In this document: piece after piece, positions 1 through 8,550 of the stretch | Numbering within the stretch: position 1 is the stretch's first letter | How the letters are laid out: every line of letters starts with the position of its first letter | NCBI RefSeq assembly: GCF_009806555.1 | Contig: NZ_VUOK01000013.1 | Location: 184,606 to 248,605 of the forward strand | Direction: 5' to 3' | DNA: 64,000 nucleotides | Origin: Methylobacterium sp. 2A | GTDB lineage: Bacteria; Pseudomonadota; Alphaproteobacteria; Rhizobiales; Beijerinckiaceae | Program-made: the position numbers and the translations under genes | The notes under the pieces: generated by a model | What the model saw: the letters and a program-made list of their open reading frames with translations, nothing else | Databases searched by the model: none | Told to the model about the DNA's origin: nothing

Positions 1-1214
1 GAGACGCCATCGCGTATGGTCGCCGAGCAGATCCGCCGCATGCGTGGGCCGGACGACTGCGCGTTCCTGACCCCCCACCTGCTCTCGGTCATGGGGCGTA
101 CCCTGATGGATTGGCAGGATGGCATCGGGCGCCTCTGCGAGCAGGCGCGTGCGAAGGCCCGCGAGCGACCACAGCTCTTCGGGACATTCAAGGAGATCGG
201 CCATCTCCGCAACGTGGCCTGGGGCCTATCGTTGACGCCCGGCCTCAGCGAGGCGGTCCGGCAGGCCATCGCGGAGGACATGAGGCGCACGGCGGCCCAC
301 CACTCCCCGTTGCGGAAGCGCGCACACCGGCACCGGGATGACCTCGTCGACACGATGGAGGCCGCCCGCATCCTCGGCGTCAAGCATGCCAACATGCCGA
401 GGCTTGCTGCCAAGGGCGTGGTGAAGGCCATCGGCATCGAGGGCGCGGACAGGTCCCTGACCCTCTACGAGCGGGCAGAGGTCGAGGCCATCGCCGAGGT
501 CAAGCGGGACATGACCGAGGCGACCAAGGCCGCCCGCGCGGTCGGCTTGCCCGTCGAGGCGTTTCAGGCGTTGGTGGATGCCGGCCTGATCGTGCGGGCG
601 GAAGGGCCCGCCCTCCTGCTCGGCAAGGGGCACCTCTACATCCGGCAGTCCTCGCTCGACGCCCTGGTCACATCCATCCTCGACTGCGTGTCGGCCGATG
701 GGCCGGCGGCAGGGGCGCGGCGGATTTTCTCCGTGCTGAATGAGCTTCCGCCCGGCGACAAGCCATGGCTTCGGATCGTGCAAGCCTTGGCGTCGGGCGA
801 GCTCGCCGCATCGGGCGAGGGCGAGTGTCGCATCACCCGCCTTTTCGTCGACGAAGGCCAACTGAGGGCCATCATCGTCCCGGAGAACCTTCGGGCCGCG
901 GCGGCGAGGATGACGGCGTCACGCTCTCCTACCGCGAGGTTGCCCCGCTGATCGGCATGCCGGCGCCGAACGTTACCTGGCTGGTCGCAGCCGGTTTGCT
1001 CGGGAACGGGGCGACCGGTGACAGGTGCATCACCAAGGGCGACGTCAGGGTCTTCAACGAGACCTACGCCAGCACCGCCGAGGTTGCGCGGGCGCTCGGC
1101 GTCAGCGCGCGAGCCTTGAAGCCATTTCTATCCGAGAGGGGAATCGAACCCGCTGCGTCCCTCCATAACGGGAACCGCTACGTCTGGAGGCGAGCCGAGG
1201 TGTTCAAGGGCTGA
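1..1214 (+). pseudogene. TniQ-like transposition targeting protein, 5' partial and frameshifted
   Basis: The reading frame is open from base 1, so the true start is outside the window. Frame 1 runs to a stop at 949-951, but the protein pattern continues in frame 3 from about 905 to the stop at 1212-1214. A single-base change in the GC run around 885-905 would join them. The early part, with an 'LFG' segment followed by a basic 'PLRKRAHR' segment, resembles the C-terminal side of TniQ/TnsD proteins. The rest is four similar helix-turn-helix-like units (MEAARILGVKHANMPRLAAKG, TKAARAVGLPVEAFQALVDAG, YREVAPLIGMPAPNVTWLVAAG, TAEVARALGVSARALKPFLSE). Such tandem units suit sequence-specific target recognition. 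The break may be a real mutation or a base-calling error. TniQ identity is moderate; the HTH repeats and frame switch are clear. Confidence 0.55.
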
Positions 1215-1289
1215 GGCCGGCTACACCCTGGCGCTTGATGGCCTCTGCTCGGCTCAGCTCGGTTGGATCGTGCGGAAATTGGACGCGAG

Positions 1290-2303
1290 CTAATCGAAGA
1301 CGCGACCGTTCAAGGCCTGCGCGGCCAACGAGCCGGGCGCGCGCCCGGGGAGGCGATTGCCGCTAAGGCTCTCGATGTCGAAGTAGCGGTGCCCCATCAT
1401 CCCTCCGGGCGTCCGCTTCCGAAAGTCCGTCGGGGTGAAGGCATCGACCGCGTAGTATCGGTGGCGGGCAGCCTCGACGCCGGGGTAGTATGCCTGTGCT
1501 GCCTCGACGACGTTCCTGATGGCTTGCCGCCGCGCGTCGTCGAGCGAGCCGGTCTCCGGTTCGTCGAAGGCCATCTCGCCCTTGTCGTCCTGCACGGCCG
1601 CCACGGCGGCGACGATCCGGCCGACGTGGCTGACCTGCCGGTCGTGATAGAGGCCCAGGAACGCCGCGCGCTGCCACTTCGGGTTCCGGTCCACGGGCTC
1701 GTAGTAGACGCCGTGCGCAAGGTTGTCCTGCCAGGACGTGCCCGTCAGCATTGCCACCAGGAACTGATCTTCCCTAGGCACCAGCCCTTGGGAGAAGACG
1801 AAGTCGGTGAACTCCTGGACGACCTCCCGGAGAGCGAGGTCGGTCACGGGAAGCTGACCGACCTGCTCGACGAGATCGCCGAAACTCGCCGGCACGACCT
1901 TGATGCCATGTTCCCGAGCCATCTCCATGACCTCGTCGGGGATGGCGCCCCTCTGCCCGGCGGTCAGGGACACGAGGTAGGTGCCCTTCCGACCGGGCAG
2001 GCGGTCCACGATGGTCCGGCAGTGCCGCCGCAACTGTTCCGGGTCGGCCGCCGAGCCCAGCTTCGTCTCGACGAAGACAGCGAGCGGCTCCTGGAGGATG
2101 AGCCCGTCCGGCACGCTGTGGGCGCCGGCGACCTGCTGCGAGAAGCGGGGCCCGACCGTCACCTCGTCGGAGCATAGCGCCTGCAGCAGCCCCTCAAGGA
2201 GCTTCGGCGAGGCGTTGTAGAGCATGCGCAGCATGACCATCACGTGGTTCGTCACCACGTTCTCGGCCTGGTGGTAGCGCGGGAACCGCGTCACGTCCGT
2301 CAT
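1290..2303 (-). CDS. PD-(D/E)XK nuclease-like hypothetical protein, transposon cargo
   Basis: 337 residues, starting at ATG 2303. I do not recognise a named family, but the N-terminal 85 residues carry the layout of a PD-(D/E)XK nuclease core: a helix with Glu14, then Pro65-Asp66, then a strand with Glu79-Thr80-Lys81 (VFVETKL). The remaining 250 residues have no recognised domain. It converges on the tniQ-like gene and sits just inside the transposon end, the usual place for cargo. A truncated duplicate of its 5' 194 bp lies at 3313-3506. Nuclease activity is inferred from the motif only. A defence role is plausible but unproven. Confidence 0.5.
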   Translation of the reverse strand: MTDVTRFPRYHQAENVVTNHVMVMLRMLYNASPKLLEGLLQALCSDEVTVGPRFSQQVAGAHSVPDGLILQEPLAVFVETKLGSAADPEQLRRHCRTIVDRLPGRKGTYLVSLTAGQRGAIPDEVMEMAREHGIKVVPASFGDLVEQVGQLPVTDLALREVVQEFTDFVFSQGLVPREDQFLVAMLTGTSWQDNLAHGVYYEPVDRNPKWQRAAFLGLYHDRQVSHVGRIVAAVAAVQDDKGEMAFDEPETGSLDDARRQAIRNVVEAAQAYYPGVEAARHRYYAVDAFTPTDFRKRTPGGMMGHRYFDIESLSGNRLPGRAPGSLAAQALNGRVFD

Positions 2304-2333
2304 GCCGCCCCCTGATCAAAGATTGTATATATC

Positions 2334-2828
2334 CTAAGCCATTGCCCGCCCGAATCTTTCAATAGCTTCATCGAGAATGCGTTGCGTTCCAACCCAATCG
2401 TCCTTATCCGTTTCAACCGGAGTTAATAACGCAGACTCGTCTACAAGTGATAGCCTCCCTTTTGATAGCAACTTTAAGCGCTGTTGTGCATTTCTTAGAT
2501 AATATCTGAAGGACCAATTACGGGCATTTTTGTCAGTAACGTATAAAACAGTATTGTCAGATATTAAGCTTACGAGGAATTTTCTGATGTCTGACAATTC
2601 GTCAGAATATTCGTCAGTAACGTCACTTAGAAAAACAGCTCTCCAAAGGGAAAAGGCTACCCCAGTTAGCTCGTGGGCCGCCTCTTGAAGCTCAACATTA
2701 CCATTGAGCTTCTTATCGCCATTAAAAATAATTTCGTAAAGTTTCAGTGTGCTATTTTGATTTGCAGACCTACCCTCCACAAGCCATGAAAAGTGTTCGG
2801 GGCTGATGTTGGCTGTTCTATCGGACAT
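2334..2828 (-). CDS. Hypothetical protein in AT-rich cargo segment
   Basis: 164 residues from ATG 2828; a TTG at 2846 would overlap the preceding gene's stop as TTGA and is an alternative start. No recognisable domain. It is predicted mainly helical, with a charged, aromatic-rich C-terminal half (residues 110-165, including NWSFRYYLRNAQQRLKLL). The base composition is strikingly AT-richer than everything around it. The upstream winged-helix-like gene ends at 2843, so the two are probably cotranscribed. Together they look like a small two-gene cassette acquired from a lower-GC donor. Function unknown; toxin/antitoxin or defence pairing is a guess. Confidence 0.55.
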   Translation of the reverse strand: MSDRTANISPEHFSWLVEGRSANQNSTLKLYEIIFNGDKKLNGNVELQEAAHELTGVAFSLWRAVFLSDVTDEYSDELSDIRKFLVSLISDNTVLYVTDKNARNWSFRYYLRNAQQRLKLLSKGRLSLVDESALLTPVETDKDDWVGTQRILDEAIERFGRAMA

Positions 2829-2842
2829 GTTCGGCCTTGGGC

Positions 2843-3088
2843 TCAATCAGGCATTTCGCTAAAGCCAACATCGGTCAGGCGCAGAGAGCCATTTTCCGTT
2901 TCTTCAATCCAATTTTGGCTGACTGCATACTCAAGTCCTTGCTGAATATCCTCCATGTGAAGGCGTCGACGCGCCGCGACAGCGACAAAATTGTTTGCTC
3001 GCAGAACATGGCCAGGCCGGCTATTGAAGTGAGCATAAATTTCAAGAATGAGCCTGCCATTCTCGTCAGGGGTCGGAAGCTTGGCCAT
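2843..3088 (-). CDS. Small winged-helix-like protein
   Basis: 81 residues. The start at 3088 is chosen because AGGAG lies 5 nt before the ATG, whereas upstream in-frame starts have no ribosome site and encode no convincing sequence. A segment around residues 20-70 (ILEIYAHFNSRPG, DIQQGLEYAVSQNWIEE, GSLRLTDVG) has the helix-helix-wing pattern typical of small winged-helix DNA-binding proteins. It is first in a two-gene minus-strand unit with 2334-2828 and lies in the same AT-rich segment. It may regulate its partner gene. Winged-helix assignment is by eye. Confidence 0.55.
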   Translation of the reverse strand: MAKLPTPDENGRLILEIYAHFNSRPGHVLRANNFVAVAARRRLHMEDIQQGLEYAVSQNWIEETENGSLRLTDVGFSEMPD

Positions 3089-3312
3089 GGCGTCTCCTAA
3101 TTCATTCGCATGCCGCACAGCCTGAAAGGTTGTCACGGAGCGGCAATTTTCCAAGCTGCAGTGCACCAATTGCAGCCAACTCATCCATTCAGCAACGCTT
3201 CGGCGTTGCGCACAGCCAGTGAGGAGTTCTGCGCCATATATCTGTAGCCGCAGACAGGCTGCTTCGCCCTTATCCTGAATTTAGAGGGCGGCGCGAAGCG
3301 GCTGCCAGGGCC

Positions 3313-3506
3313 GGTACGCTGTGGGCCCCGGCTACCTGTTGCGAGAAGCGGGGACCGAGCGTCGCCTCGTCGGCGCACAGCGCTTGTAGCGGCCCCTCAA
3401 GGAGCTTTGGCGGGGCCTTGTAGAGCATGCGCAGCATGACCATGACGTGGTTCGTAACCACGTTCTCAGCCTGGTGGTATCGCGGGAACCGCGTCACGTC
3501 CGCCAT
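3313..3506 (-). pseudogene. Truncated duplicate of the 5' end of the PD-(D/E)XK-like gene
   Basis: The 194 bp match 2110-2303. The encoded 65 residues from MADVTRFPRYHQ differ from the intact copy at about seven positions. Similarity ends exactly at the HSVP that precedes the catalytic Asp, so the copy cannot encode an active nuclease. It shows that the AT-rich segment between the two copies arrived with a local duplication, or that two related elements recombined here. Confidence 0.85.
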
Positions 3507-4175
3507 GTCAGTCCCCAATCGCCGCAACATAGGGCGAGCTAGGCGTCGCTGCCTGCATCGCCACCGCACACATTCGGGTTCGAACGTGAGGCACGGGGCG
3601 AGCCCAGCCTTTGAGCGGCTGTTCGGACGGCCTGAGGCTCCAGCGGTGTTTTGCGGATCGGGGTTGGTACCGAGCTGCGGTTTCGCCCTTATTCTGTAAG
3701 CGAAGGCAGGCTGCTTCGCCCTTATCATGTAGCCCTCGGCGCGCCGCTTCCCTGTTATCCGGCAGTCAAATCGCTGGTCGGCCGGGAGCGTGATGCGCTG
3801 CAGAGAAGGGGGCAGGGTTGGCGGCTGCGAAGCCGTCGTCGAGAGCGTTCCGGATCGCGCGGTGAGCTCTTGCAAGTGTGGACGTTCGTGAGAGGGGCGC
3901 TACCGCACGGACCGGAAGGGAACCGGTCTCTCGTTGAGACTGCACGCTGGGCCACCCATCCGGTGCTTCGCTCTTATCCTGTACACGCTGGGCGGATCGC
4001 TTCGCCGTTATCCTGAAAGATGGCCCGGCATGAGCACCGACACCGGCAGGTGCATGCTCGTCCATGAGGTCGATTTCAGCCTGTTTCGCCGTTAAGGTGG
4101 AAATCAGCGGTTCGAACCGCCCTTATCCGGGAAACTGTTTCGGCCTTACCCGGGACACCGAGGGAAAATCGATCC

Positions 4176-4195
4176 GCCCTTAGTCGGTCCCGACA
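4176..4195 (-). repeat. Transposon terminus (TGTCGGGACC end)
   Basis: The outermost binding site runs directly into the ACA-3' end on the plus strand (TGTCGGGACC on the minus strand). No further repeat copies occur beyond 4195, and ordinary chromosomal sequence follows. Adjacent GACCC (4196-4200) is the candidate 5-bp target duplication. Confidence 0.6.
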
Positions 4196-4364
4196 GACCC
4201 GATCCTCCCGGCCGCCGGGCGCACCGAACAGCCGCCGCACTTCGTTTCATCTTGCGATTGCCCGCAGGGGCCTCGATCGTGGAGAGAACAGGCGAGCAAA
4301 GCTATCCTGATCCGACAGGCGCTGCTCACGTCCGCGCACAGGCATCCGCCGGAGGCTGCGACCC

Positions 4365-5570
4365 ATGGATTTCACCATCTCGCCCCGCGTCGAGGATTTT
4401 CGCGCGCGGATCGCGGCCTTCGTCGAGGCGCATGTCATCCCGCTCGAATCCGACCCGTCGGCCTATGACGGCCACGGCAACATCGCCCTGTCGGAGCTGG
4501 CCCGCCTGCGCGGCCTCGCGCGGGAGCAGGGGCTCTGGTGCCTGCAGCTGAAGCCCGAGACCGGCGGCGCCGGGCTCGACAAGGTCGGCATGGCGGTCTG
4601 CTACGAGGCGATGAACCGCTCGATCTTCGGGCCGGTCGTGTTCAATTCCGCCGCCCCCGACGACGGCAACATGATGGTGCTGGAGAAGGTCGCCACCCCG
4701 GCGCAGAAGGAACGCTGGCTGGCGCCGATCGTGCGCGGCGAGGTCCGCTCGGCCTTCGCCATGACCGAGCCGCATCCCGGCGGCGGCTCCGATCCCGGCA
4801 TGATCCAGACCCGGGCCGAGCGGCGGGGCGACACCTACGTGGTCACCGGCCGCAAATGGTACATCACCGGCGCGGAGGAGGCCGCACACTTCATCCTGAT
4901 GGCCCGCACCTCGGACGATGCGCGCAGGGGCCTGACCGCCTTCCTGTTCCACAGGGACCAGCCCGGCTGGGAGATCCTGCGGCGCATCCCGATCATGGGG
5001 CCGGAGGAGCATGGCGGGCATTGCGAATTGCTGTTCGACGGGCTCGAAATCCCGGCCGAGAACGTCCTGATGAACGAGGGCGATGGCCTCAAGCTCACGC
5101 AGATCCGCCTCGGTCCGGCGCGGCTGACCCACTGCATGCGCTGGCTCGGCCTGTCGAAGCGCTGCGTCGAGATCGCCCGGGCCTACGCGGCGGAGCGCCA
5201 CGGCTTCGGCATCCGGCTCGCCGACCGGGAGAGCATCCAGCTCATGCTCGGCGACCTCGCCATGCGGATCCAGATCGGCCGCCTGCTGGTCATGAAGGCC
5301 GCCTGGGCCCTCGACCAGGGGAGCTTCGCCCGCAAGGAGGTGTCGATGGCGAAGGTCCACGTCGCCAACCTGCTGCACGCGGCCGCCGACGTCGCGATCC
5401 AGATCAACGGCGCCCGGGGCTACTCCACCGACACGCCGCTCGAATGGATCTACCGCTACGCCAGGCAGGCGCGGCTGGTGGACGGGGCCGACGAGGTCCA
5501 CAAGATGGTGCTCAACCGCAACCTCGAGGCCGAGGGCGACGCCTTCTGGTCCTGGCCGGTCAAAGCGTGA
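4365..5570 (+). CDS. Acyl-CoA dehydrogenase, ACAD10/11 (LvaC-like)
   Basis: 401 residues, a full-length FAD acyl-CoA dehydrogenase: helical N-terminus (1-120), the AFAMTEPHPGGGSDPG signature in the beta domain (about 123-138), and a C-terminal helical domain with GARGYSTDTPLEWIYRYAR and DGADEVHK (the acidic residue there is the likely base). GGAGG lies 10 nt before the ATG. It begins a tight plus-strand operon with thiolase, SDR, APH-type kinase and a DUF6285 protein. In the levulinate pathway LvaC acts on 4-phosphoacyl-CoA made by LvaAB, giving enoyl-CoA rather than doing plain beta-oxidation. Family is certain; that specific role is inferred from neighbours. Confidence 0.85.
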   Translation: MDFTISPRVEDFRARIAAFVEAHVIPLESDPSAYDGHGNIALSELARLRGLAREQGLWCLQLKPETGGAGLDKVGMAVCYEAMNRSIFGPVVFNSAAPDDGNMMVLEKVATPAQKERWLAPIVRGEVRSAFAMTEPHPGGGSDPGMIQTRAERRGDTYVVTGRKWYITGAEEAAHFILMARTSDDARRGLTAFLFHRDQPGWEILRRIPIMGPEEHGGHCELLFDGLEIPAENVLMNEGDGLKLTQIRLGPARLTHCMRWLGLSKRCVEIARAYAAERHGFGIRLADRESIQLMLGDLAMRIQIGRLLVMKAAWALDQGSFARKEVSMAKVHVANLLHAAADVAIQINGARGYSTDTPLEWIYRYARQARLVDGADEVHKMVLNRNLEAEGDAFWSWPVKA

Positions 5571-5586
5571 GACGGAGAGCGTGACG

Positions 5587-6765
5587 ATGACCGATGTCGT
5601 GATCACAGGCGCGGTGCGGACCGCGATCGGCACCTTCGGCGGCGCGCTCGCCGGAACGCCGCCCTCGACGCTGGGGGCGCTCTGCGTGGCGGAGGCGCTC
5701 AAGCGCGCCGGCACGGCGCCGGAGCGCGTCGGCCACGTGGTGTTCGGCCACGTGATCCCGACCGAGCCGCGGGACGCCTACATCGCCCGCGTCGCCGCGA
5801 TCGAGGGCGGGGTGCCCAAGGAGGTGCCGGCGATGACCGTCAACCGGCTCTGTGGCAGCGGCCTGCAGGCGCTCGTCTCGGCGGCGCAATCCATCCTGCT
5901 CGGCGACGCGGAGATCGCGGTCGCCGGCGGCGCCGAGAACATGAGCCGGTCGCCGCATATCCTGACGACCGGCCGCACCGGCCAGCGCATGGGCGATGCC
6001 ACCCTGGTCGATTACATGATCGGCGTGCTGAGCGACCCGTTCGGCCACGGCCATATGGGCGTCACCGCCGAGAACGTCGCGGAGCGCTACGGCGTCTCCC
6101 GCGATCAGCAGGATGCCTTCGCGGCCGAGAGCCAGGCGCGTGCCGCCCGGGCGATCCGCGAAGGGCGGTTCCGCGAGCAGATCCTGCCCGTCCCGGTCCA
6201 GCGCAAGCGCGAGACGGTGGCGTTCGACACCGACGAGCATCCGAAGGCGACCAGCGTCGAGGATCTGGCCAAGCTGCGCCCGGCCTTCTCCAAGACCGGC
6301 AGCGTCACCGCCGGCAACGCCTCGGGCCTGAACGACGGCGCCGCCGCCCTCGTCCTGTCGAGCGCGGCCGAGGCCGAGCGTTCGGGGGCGAAGCCGCTCG
6401 CGCGGATCGTCGACTACGCCCATGCGGGCGTGGACCCGTCCGAGATGGGCATGGGTCCGGTGCCCGCGGTGCGCCGGCTGCTCGACCGGACGGGCCTGCG
6501 CGCCGGAGACTTCGACGTGATCGAATCGAATGAGGCCTTCGCGGCCCAGGCCTGCGCGGTCTCCCGCGCCCTCGACCTCGATCCCGCCCGCGTGAACCCG
6601 AATGGCGGCGCGATCGCGCTGGGCCATCCGATCGGCGCCTCTGGGGCAATCATCGCGGTGAAAACCCTCTACGAGTTGGCCCGCACCGGCGGCCGCTACG
6701 GGCTGGCGACCATGTGCATCGGCGGCGGCCAGGGCATCGCGGTGGCCTTCGAGCGGCTGCCTTGA
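5587..6765 (+). CDS. Acetyl-CoA acetyltransferase (thiolase)
   Basis: 392 residues from ATG 5587 (a GTG at 5581 is also in frame). Thiolase hallmarks are complete: NRLCGSG with nucleophile Cys89, the GHPIGASG histidine motif, and CIGGGQG near the C-terminus with the second catalytic Cys. It acts in the cytoplasm, either cleaving 3-ketoacyl-CoA to acetyl-CoA plus a shortened acyl-CoA or condensing two acetyl-CoA for polyhydroxybutyrate. It lies 16 nt after the dehydrogenase and 1 nt before the SDR, so it is translationally coupled. In this context it most likely cleaves the final ketoacyl-CoA of the hydroxy-acid pathway. Confidence 0.9.
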   Translation: MTDVVITGAVRTAIGTFGGALAGTPPSTLGALCVAEALKRAGTAPERVGHVVFGHVIPTEPRDAYIARVAAIEGGVPKEVPAMTVNRLCGSGLQALVSAAQSILLGDAEIAVAGGAENMSRSPHILTTGRTGQRMGDATLVDYMIGVLSDPFGHGHMGVTAENVAERYGVSRDQQDAFAAESQARAARAIREGRFREQILPVPVQRKRETVAFDTDEHPKATSVEDLAKLRPAFSKTGSVTAGNASGLNDGAAALVLSSAAEAERSGAKPLARIVDYAHAGVDPSEMGMGPVPAVRRLLDRTGLRAGDFDVIESNEAFAAQACAVSRALDLDPARVNPNGGAIALGHPIGASGAIIAVKTLYELARTGGRYGLATMCIGGGQGIAVAFERLP

Positions 6766-6766
6766 G

Positions 6767-7534
6767 ATGGAGGGCCTGTTCGACCTCACCGGCCAGCACG
6801 TGCTGGTCACCGGAGCCTCCAGCGGGCTCGGCCGCCACTTCGCCGGGACGCTGGCCAAGGCCGGGGCGCGGCTGAGCCTGTGCGCGCGGCGGGCGGACGC
6901 CCTCGCGGAGACCGTCGCGGGCGTGACGGATTCGGGCGGTCAGGCCCATGCCGTCGTCATGGACGTGACTGACCCGAGCAGCGTCGAGCGGGCGCTGGAC
7001 GAGGCCGAACGCCGGTTCGGGCCGATCCAGGTCCTCGTCAACAATGCCGGCGTGACATCCACCAAGCCGGCCCTCGACCTCGCCGAGGCGGATTGGGATG
7101 CCGTCCTCGACACGAACCTGAAGGGCGTCTGGCTGGTGGCTCAGGCGACCGGGAAACGCATGGTCCAGAACGGCGCCGGCGGCAGCATCGTCAACATCGC
7201 GTCGATCTTGGGCTTGCGCGTGACGGGAGGGCTCGCGCCCTACGCCGCCTCGAAGGCCGGGGTGGTGCAACTCACCAAGAGCCTCGCGCTGGAATGGGCG
7301 CGCCACGGAATCCGGGTGAACGCCCTCGCTCCCGGCTACATCAAGACCGAACTCAACGACGCGTTCTTCGACTCCGAGCCCGGGAAGGCGCTGATCAAGC
7401 GCGTGCCGCAGCGCCGGCTCGGCGAGGCGGCCGAGCTCGACGGGCCGCTCCTGCTCCTCGCCTCCAGGGCCGGGGCCTACATGACCGGCAGCGTCGTCGC
7501 GGTCGACGGCGGCCATCTCGTCTCGGGTTTGTAG
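6767..7534 (+). CDS. SDR oxidoreductase (LvaD-like 3-hydroxyacyl-CoA dehydrogenase)
   Basis: 255 residues, a classical short-chain dehydrogenase. The nucleotide-binding TGASSGLG is at 15-22, NNAG at 92-95, catalytic Ser146, and Tyr159-X3-Lys163 (YAASK). It ends in the usual SVVAVDGGHLVSGL beta strand. It starts 1 nt after the thiolase stop and 3 nt before the kinase gene. The position between thiolase and kinase suits an enzyme oxidising 3-hydroxyacyl-CoA to the thiolase substrate. Substrate is inferred, fold and activity class are secure. Confidence 0.85.
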   Translation: MEGLFDLTGQHVLVTGASSGLGRHFAGTLAKAGARLSLCARRADALAETVAGVTDSGGQAHAVVMDVTDPSSVERALDEAERRFGPIQVLVNNAGVTSTKPALDLAEADWDAVLDTNLKGVWLVAQATGKRMVQNGAGGSIVNIASILGLRVTGGLAPYAASKAGVVQLTKSLALEWARHGIRVNALAPGYIKTELNDAFFDSEPGKALIKRVPQRRLGEAAELDGPLLLLASRAGAYMTGSVVAVDGGHLVSGL

Positions 7535-7537
7535 CGG

Positions 7538-8548
7538 ATGGATCAGGAACGGCTGCGCGCCTGGATCGCCGCGCATCTCGAACGCCCGGATCTGGCGATC
7601 GAGGAGATCCGCCCGCTCGGCGGCGGGTCTATCCAGGAAAACCGCCTCGTCCGCTGCCGATTCGGGGACGAACAGCGCGGCTTCGTGCTGCGCATGGATG
7701 CCCCCGCCACGATCGCGTCGAGCCGGTCGCGCGCCGAGGAGTTCCGCATCCTGGAGGCCGTCTGGGCGGCGGGCGTGCGCGTGCCCGAGCCGGTGGGCTT
7801 CTGCGCCGATCCGGCCGTGATCGGCGCGCCCTTCGCGCTGATGGGGCTCGTCGGGGGGGTCGGCCTGGGGCCGCGCATCGCCAAGGACCTGACGCTGGGC
7901 GGCGACCGCGAGCGGCTGACCGAGGCGCTCGGCCGCGAACTCGCCCGGATCCACGCGGCCCTCGACCCGGAAGCGCTTCCGCCGCCGCTCGCCTTCCTGG
8001 GCGCGCCGGAACCGGATCCGGCGCGGGCCGAGATCGCGCGGCTGCGCGCCAGCCTCGACGGGATCGGCGCCCGGCGCCCGGCGATCGAATGGGGCCTGCG
8101 CTGGGGCGAGGTCCGCGCGCCCGAACCTGCGGCGCCAGCGCTCGTGCACCGGGATTTCCGGACCGGCAACTACATGGTCGATGAAACCGGCCTCACGGCC
8201 GTGCTGGACTGGGAATTCGCCGGCTGGGGCGATCCCGCGCAGGATCTCGGCTGGTTCTGCGCCGCGTGCTGGCGCTTCGGCCGGCCCGAGCTGGAGGCCG
8301 GCGGCATCGGCTCGCGCGCGGCCTTCTACCGGGGCTACGCGGAGGCGGGCGGGCGGGCCATCGATCCCGCGCGTGTCGCCCACTGGGAGGTGATGGCGCA
8401 TCTGCGCTGGGCGGTGATCGCCCTGGAGCAGGGCGCACGCCACGTGTCCGGCCGCGAGTTCTCCCTGGAACTGGCCCTGACCGGCCGGATGGTGCCGGAG
8501 CTCGAACGGGCCATCCTGCGGGCGACATCCCCCGCGTCGTGGAGCTGA
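7538..8548 (+). CDS. APH-family phosphotransferase (LvaA-like hydroxyacyl-CoA kinase)
   Basis: 336 residues of the aminoglycoside-phosphotransferase/choline-kinase fold. The Brenner motif VHRDFRTGNYMVD (about 205) supplies catalytic Asp and Asn, and LDWEFAGWGDPAQDLGW (about 219-235) supplies the metal-binding Asp. Bacterial and mitochondrial kinases of this subgroup sit beside or are fused to ACAD10/11 dehydrogenases and phosphorylate 4-hydroxyacyl-CoA. The next gene is a DUF6285 protein, the partner subunit type expected for LvaB. Antibiotic resistance is therefore unlikely. Confidence 0.8.
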   Translation: MDQERLRAWIAAHLERPDLAIEEIRPLGGGSIQENRLVRCRFGDEQRGFVLRMDAPATIASSRSRAEEFRILEAVWAAGVRVPEPVGFCADPAVIGAPFALMGLVGGVGLGPRIAKDLTLGGDRERLTEALGRELARIHAALDPEALPPPLAFLGAPEPDPARAEIARLRASLDGIGARRPAIEWGLRWGEVRAPEPAAPALVHRDFRTGNYMVDETGLTAVLDWEFAGWGDPAQDLGWFCAACWRFGRPELEAGGIGSRAAFYRGYAEAGGRAIDPARVAHWEVMAHLRWAVIALEQGARHVSGREFSLELALTGRMVPELERAILRATSPASWS

Positions 8549-8550
8549 GC

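Larger units (their letters stand above)
1..4195. mobile_element. Terminal part of a Tn7/Tn5053-like (TniQ-type) transposon, one end inside the window
   Basis: The boundary at 4195 rests on three observations. Read inward from 4195 on the minus strand the sequence begins TGTCGGGACCGACTAAGGGC, a TGT-type terminus of the TniA/TnsB transposase class. Behind it lies an array of about eleven degenerate copies of GCTTCGCCCTTATCCTGTA, many spaced 31-34 bp, as expected for transposase binding sites. Further in are cargo genes and a TniQ-like gene. The adjacent 5 bp outside (GACCC, 4196-4200) would be one copy of a target duplication. The other end and the tniA/tniB (tnsB/tnsC) genes must lie left of the window. 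The assignment is inference from family architecture. Confidence 0.6.
3227..4195. repeat. Array of about eleven degenerate transposase-binding repeats
   Basis: Consensus GCTTCGCCCTTATCCTGTA. The CTTA/GTTA cores start near 3235, 3269, 3688, 3721, 3754, 3973, 4007, 4091, 4122, 4145 and 4179. Most neighbouring cores are 31-34 bp apart (about three helical turns). There are larger gaps where the gene fragment 3313-3506 and the stretch 3765-3960 intervene. All copies share one orientation. This matches ends bound by TnsB/TniA-type transposases and explains an 858-bp stretch (3507-4364) without genes. Confidence 0.7.

Noticed and set aside
1130..1175. GAGAGGGGAATCGAACCC, resembling the T-arm of a tRNA gene
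   Set aside because: It lies inside the HTH reading frame and no acceptor stem or anticodon arm can be drawn around it.
3227..4195. CRISPR array
   Set aside because: The repeats are degenerate, of about 20 bp, irregularly interrupted, and the intervals are not unique spacers of fixed length with identical repeats; transposase-site arrays fit better.
7538..8548. Aminoglycoside resistance kinase
   Set aside because: The fold is shared, but the neighbours (dehydrogenase, DUF6285, SDR, thiolase) match hydroxyacyl-CoA kinases.
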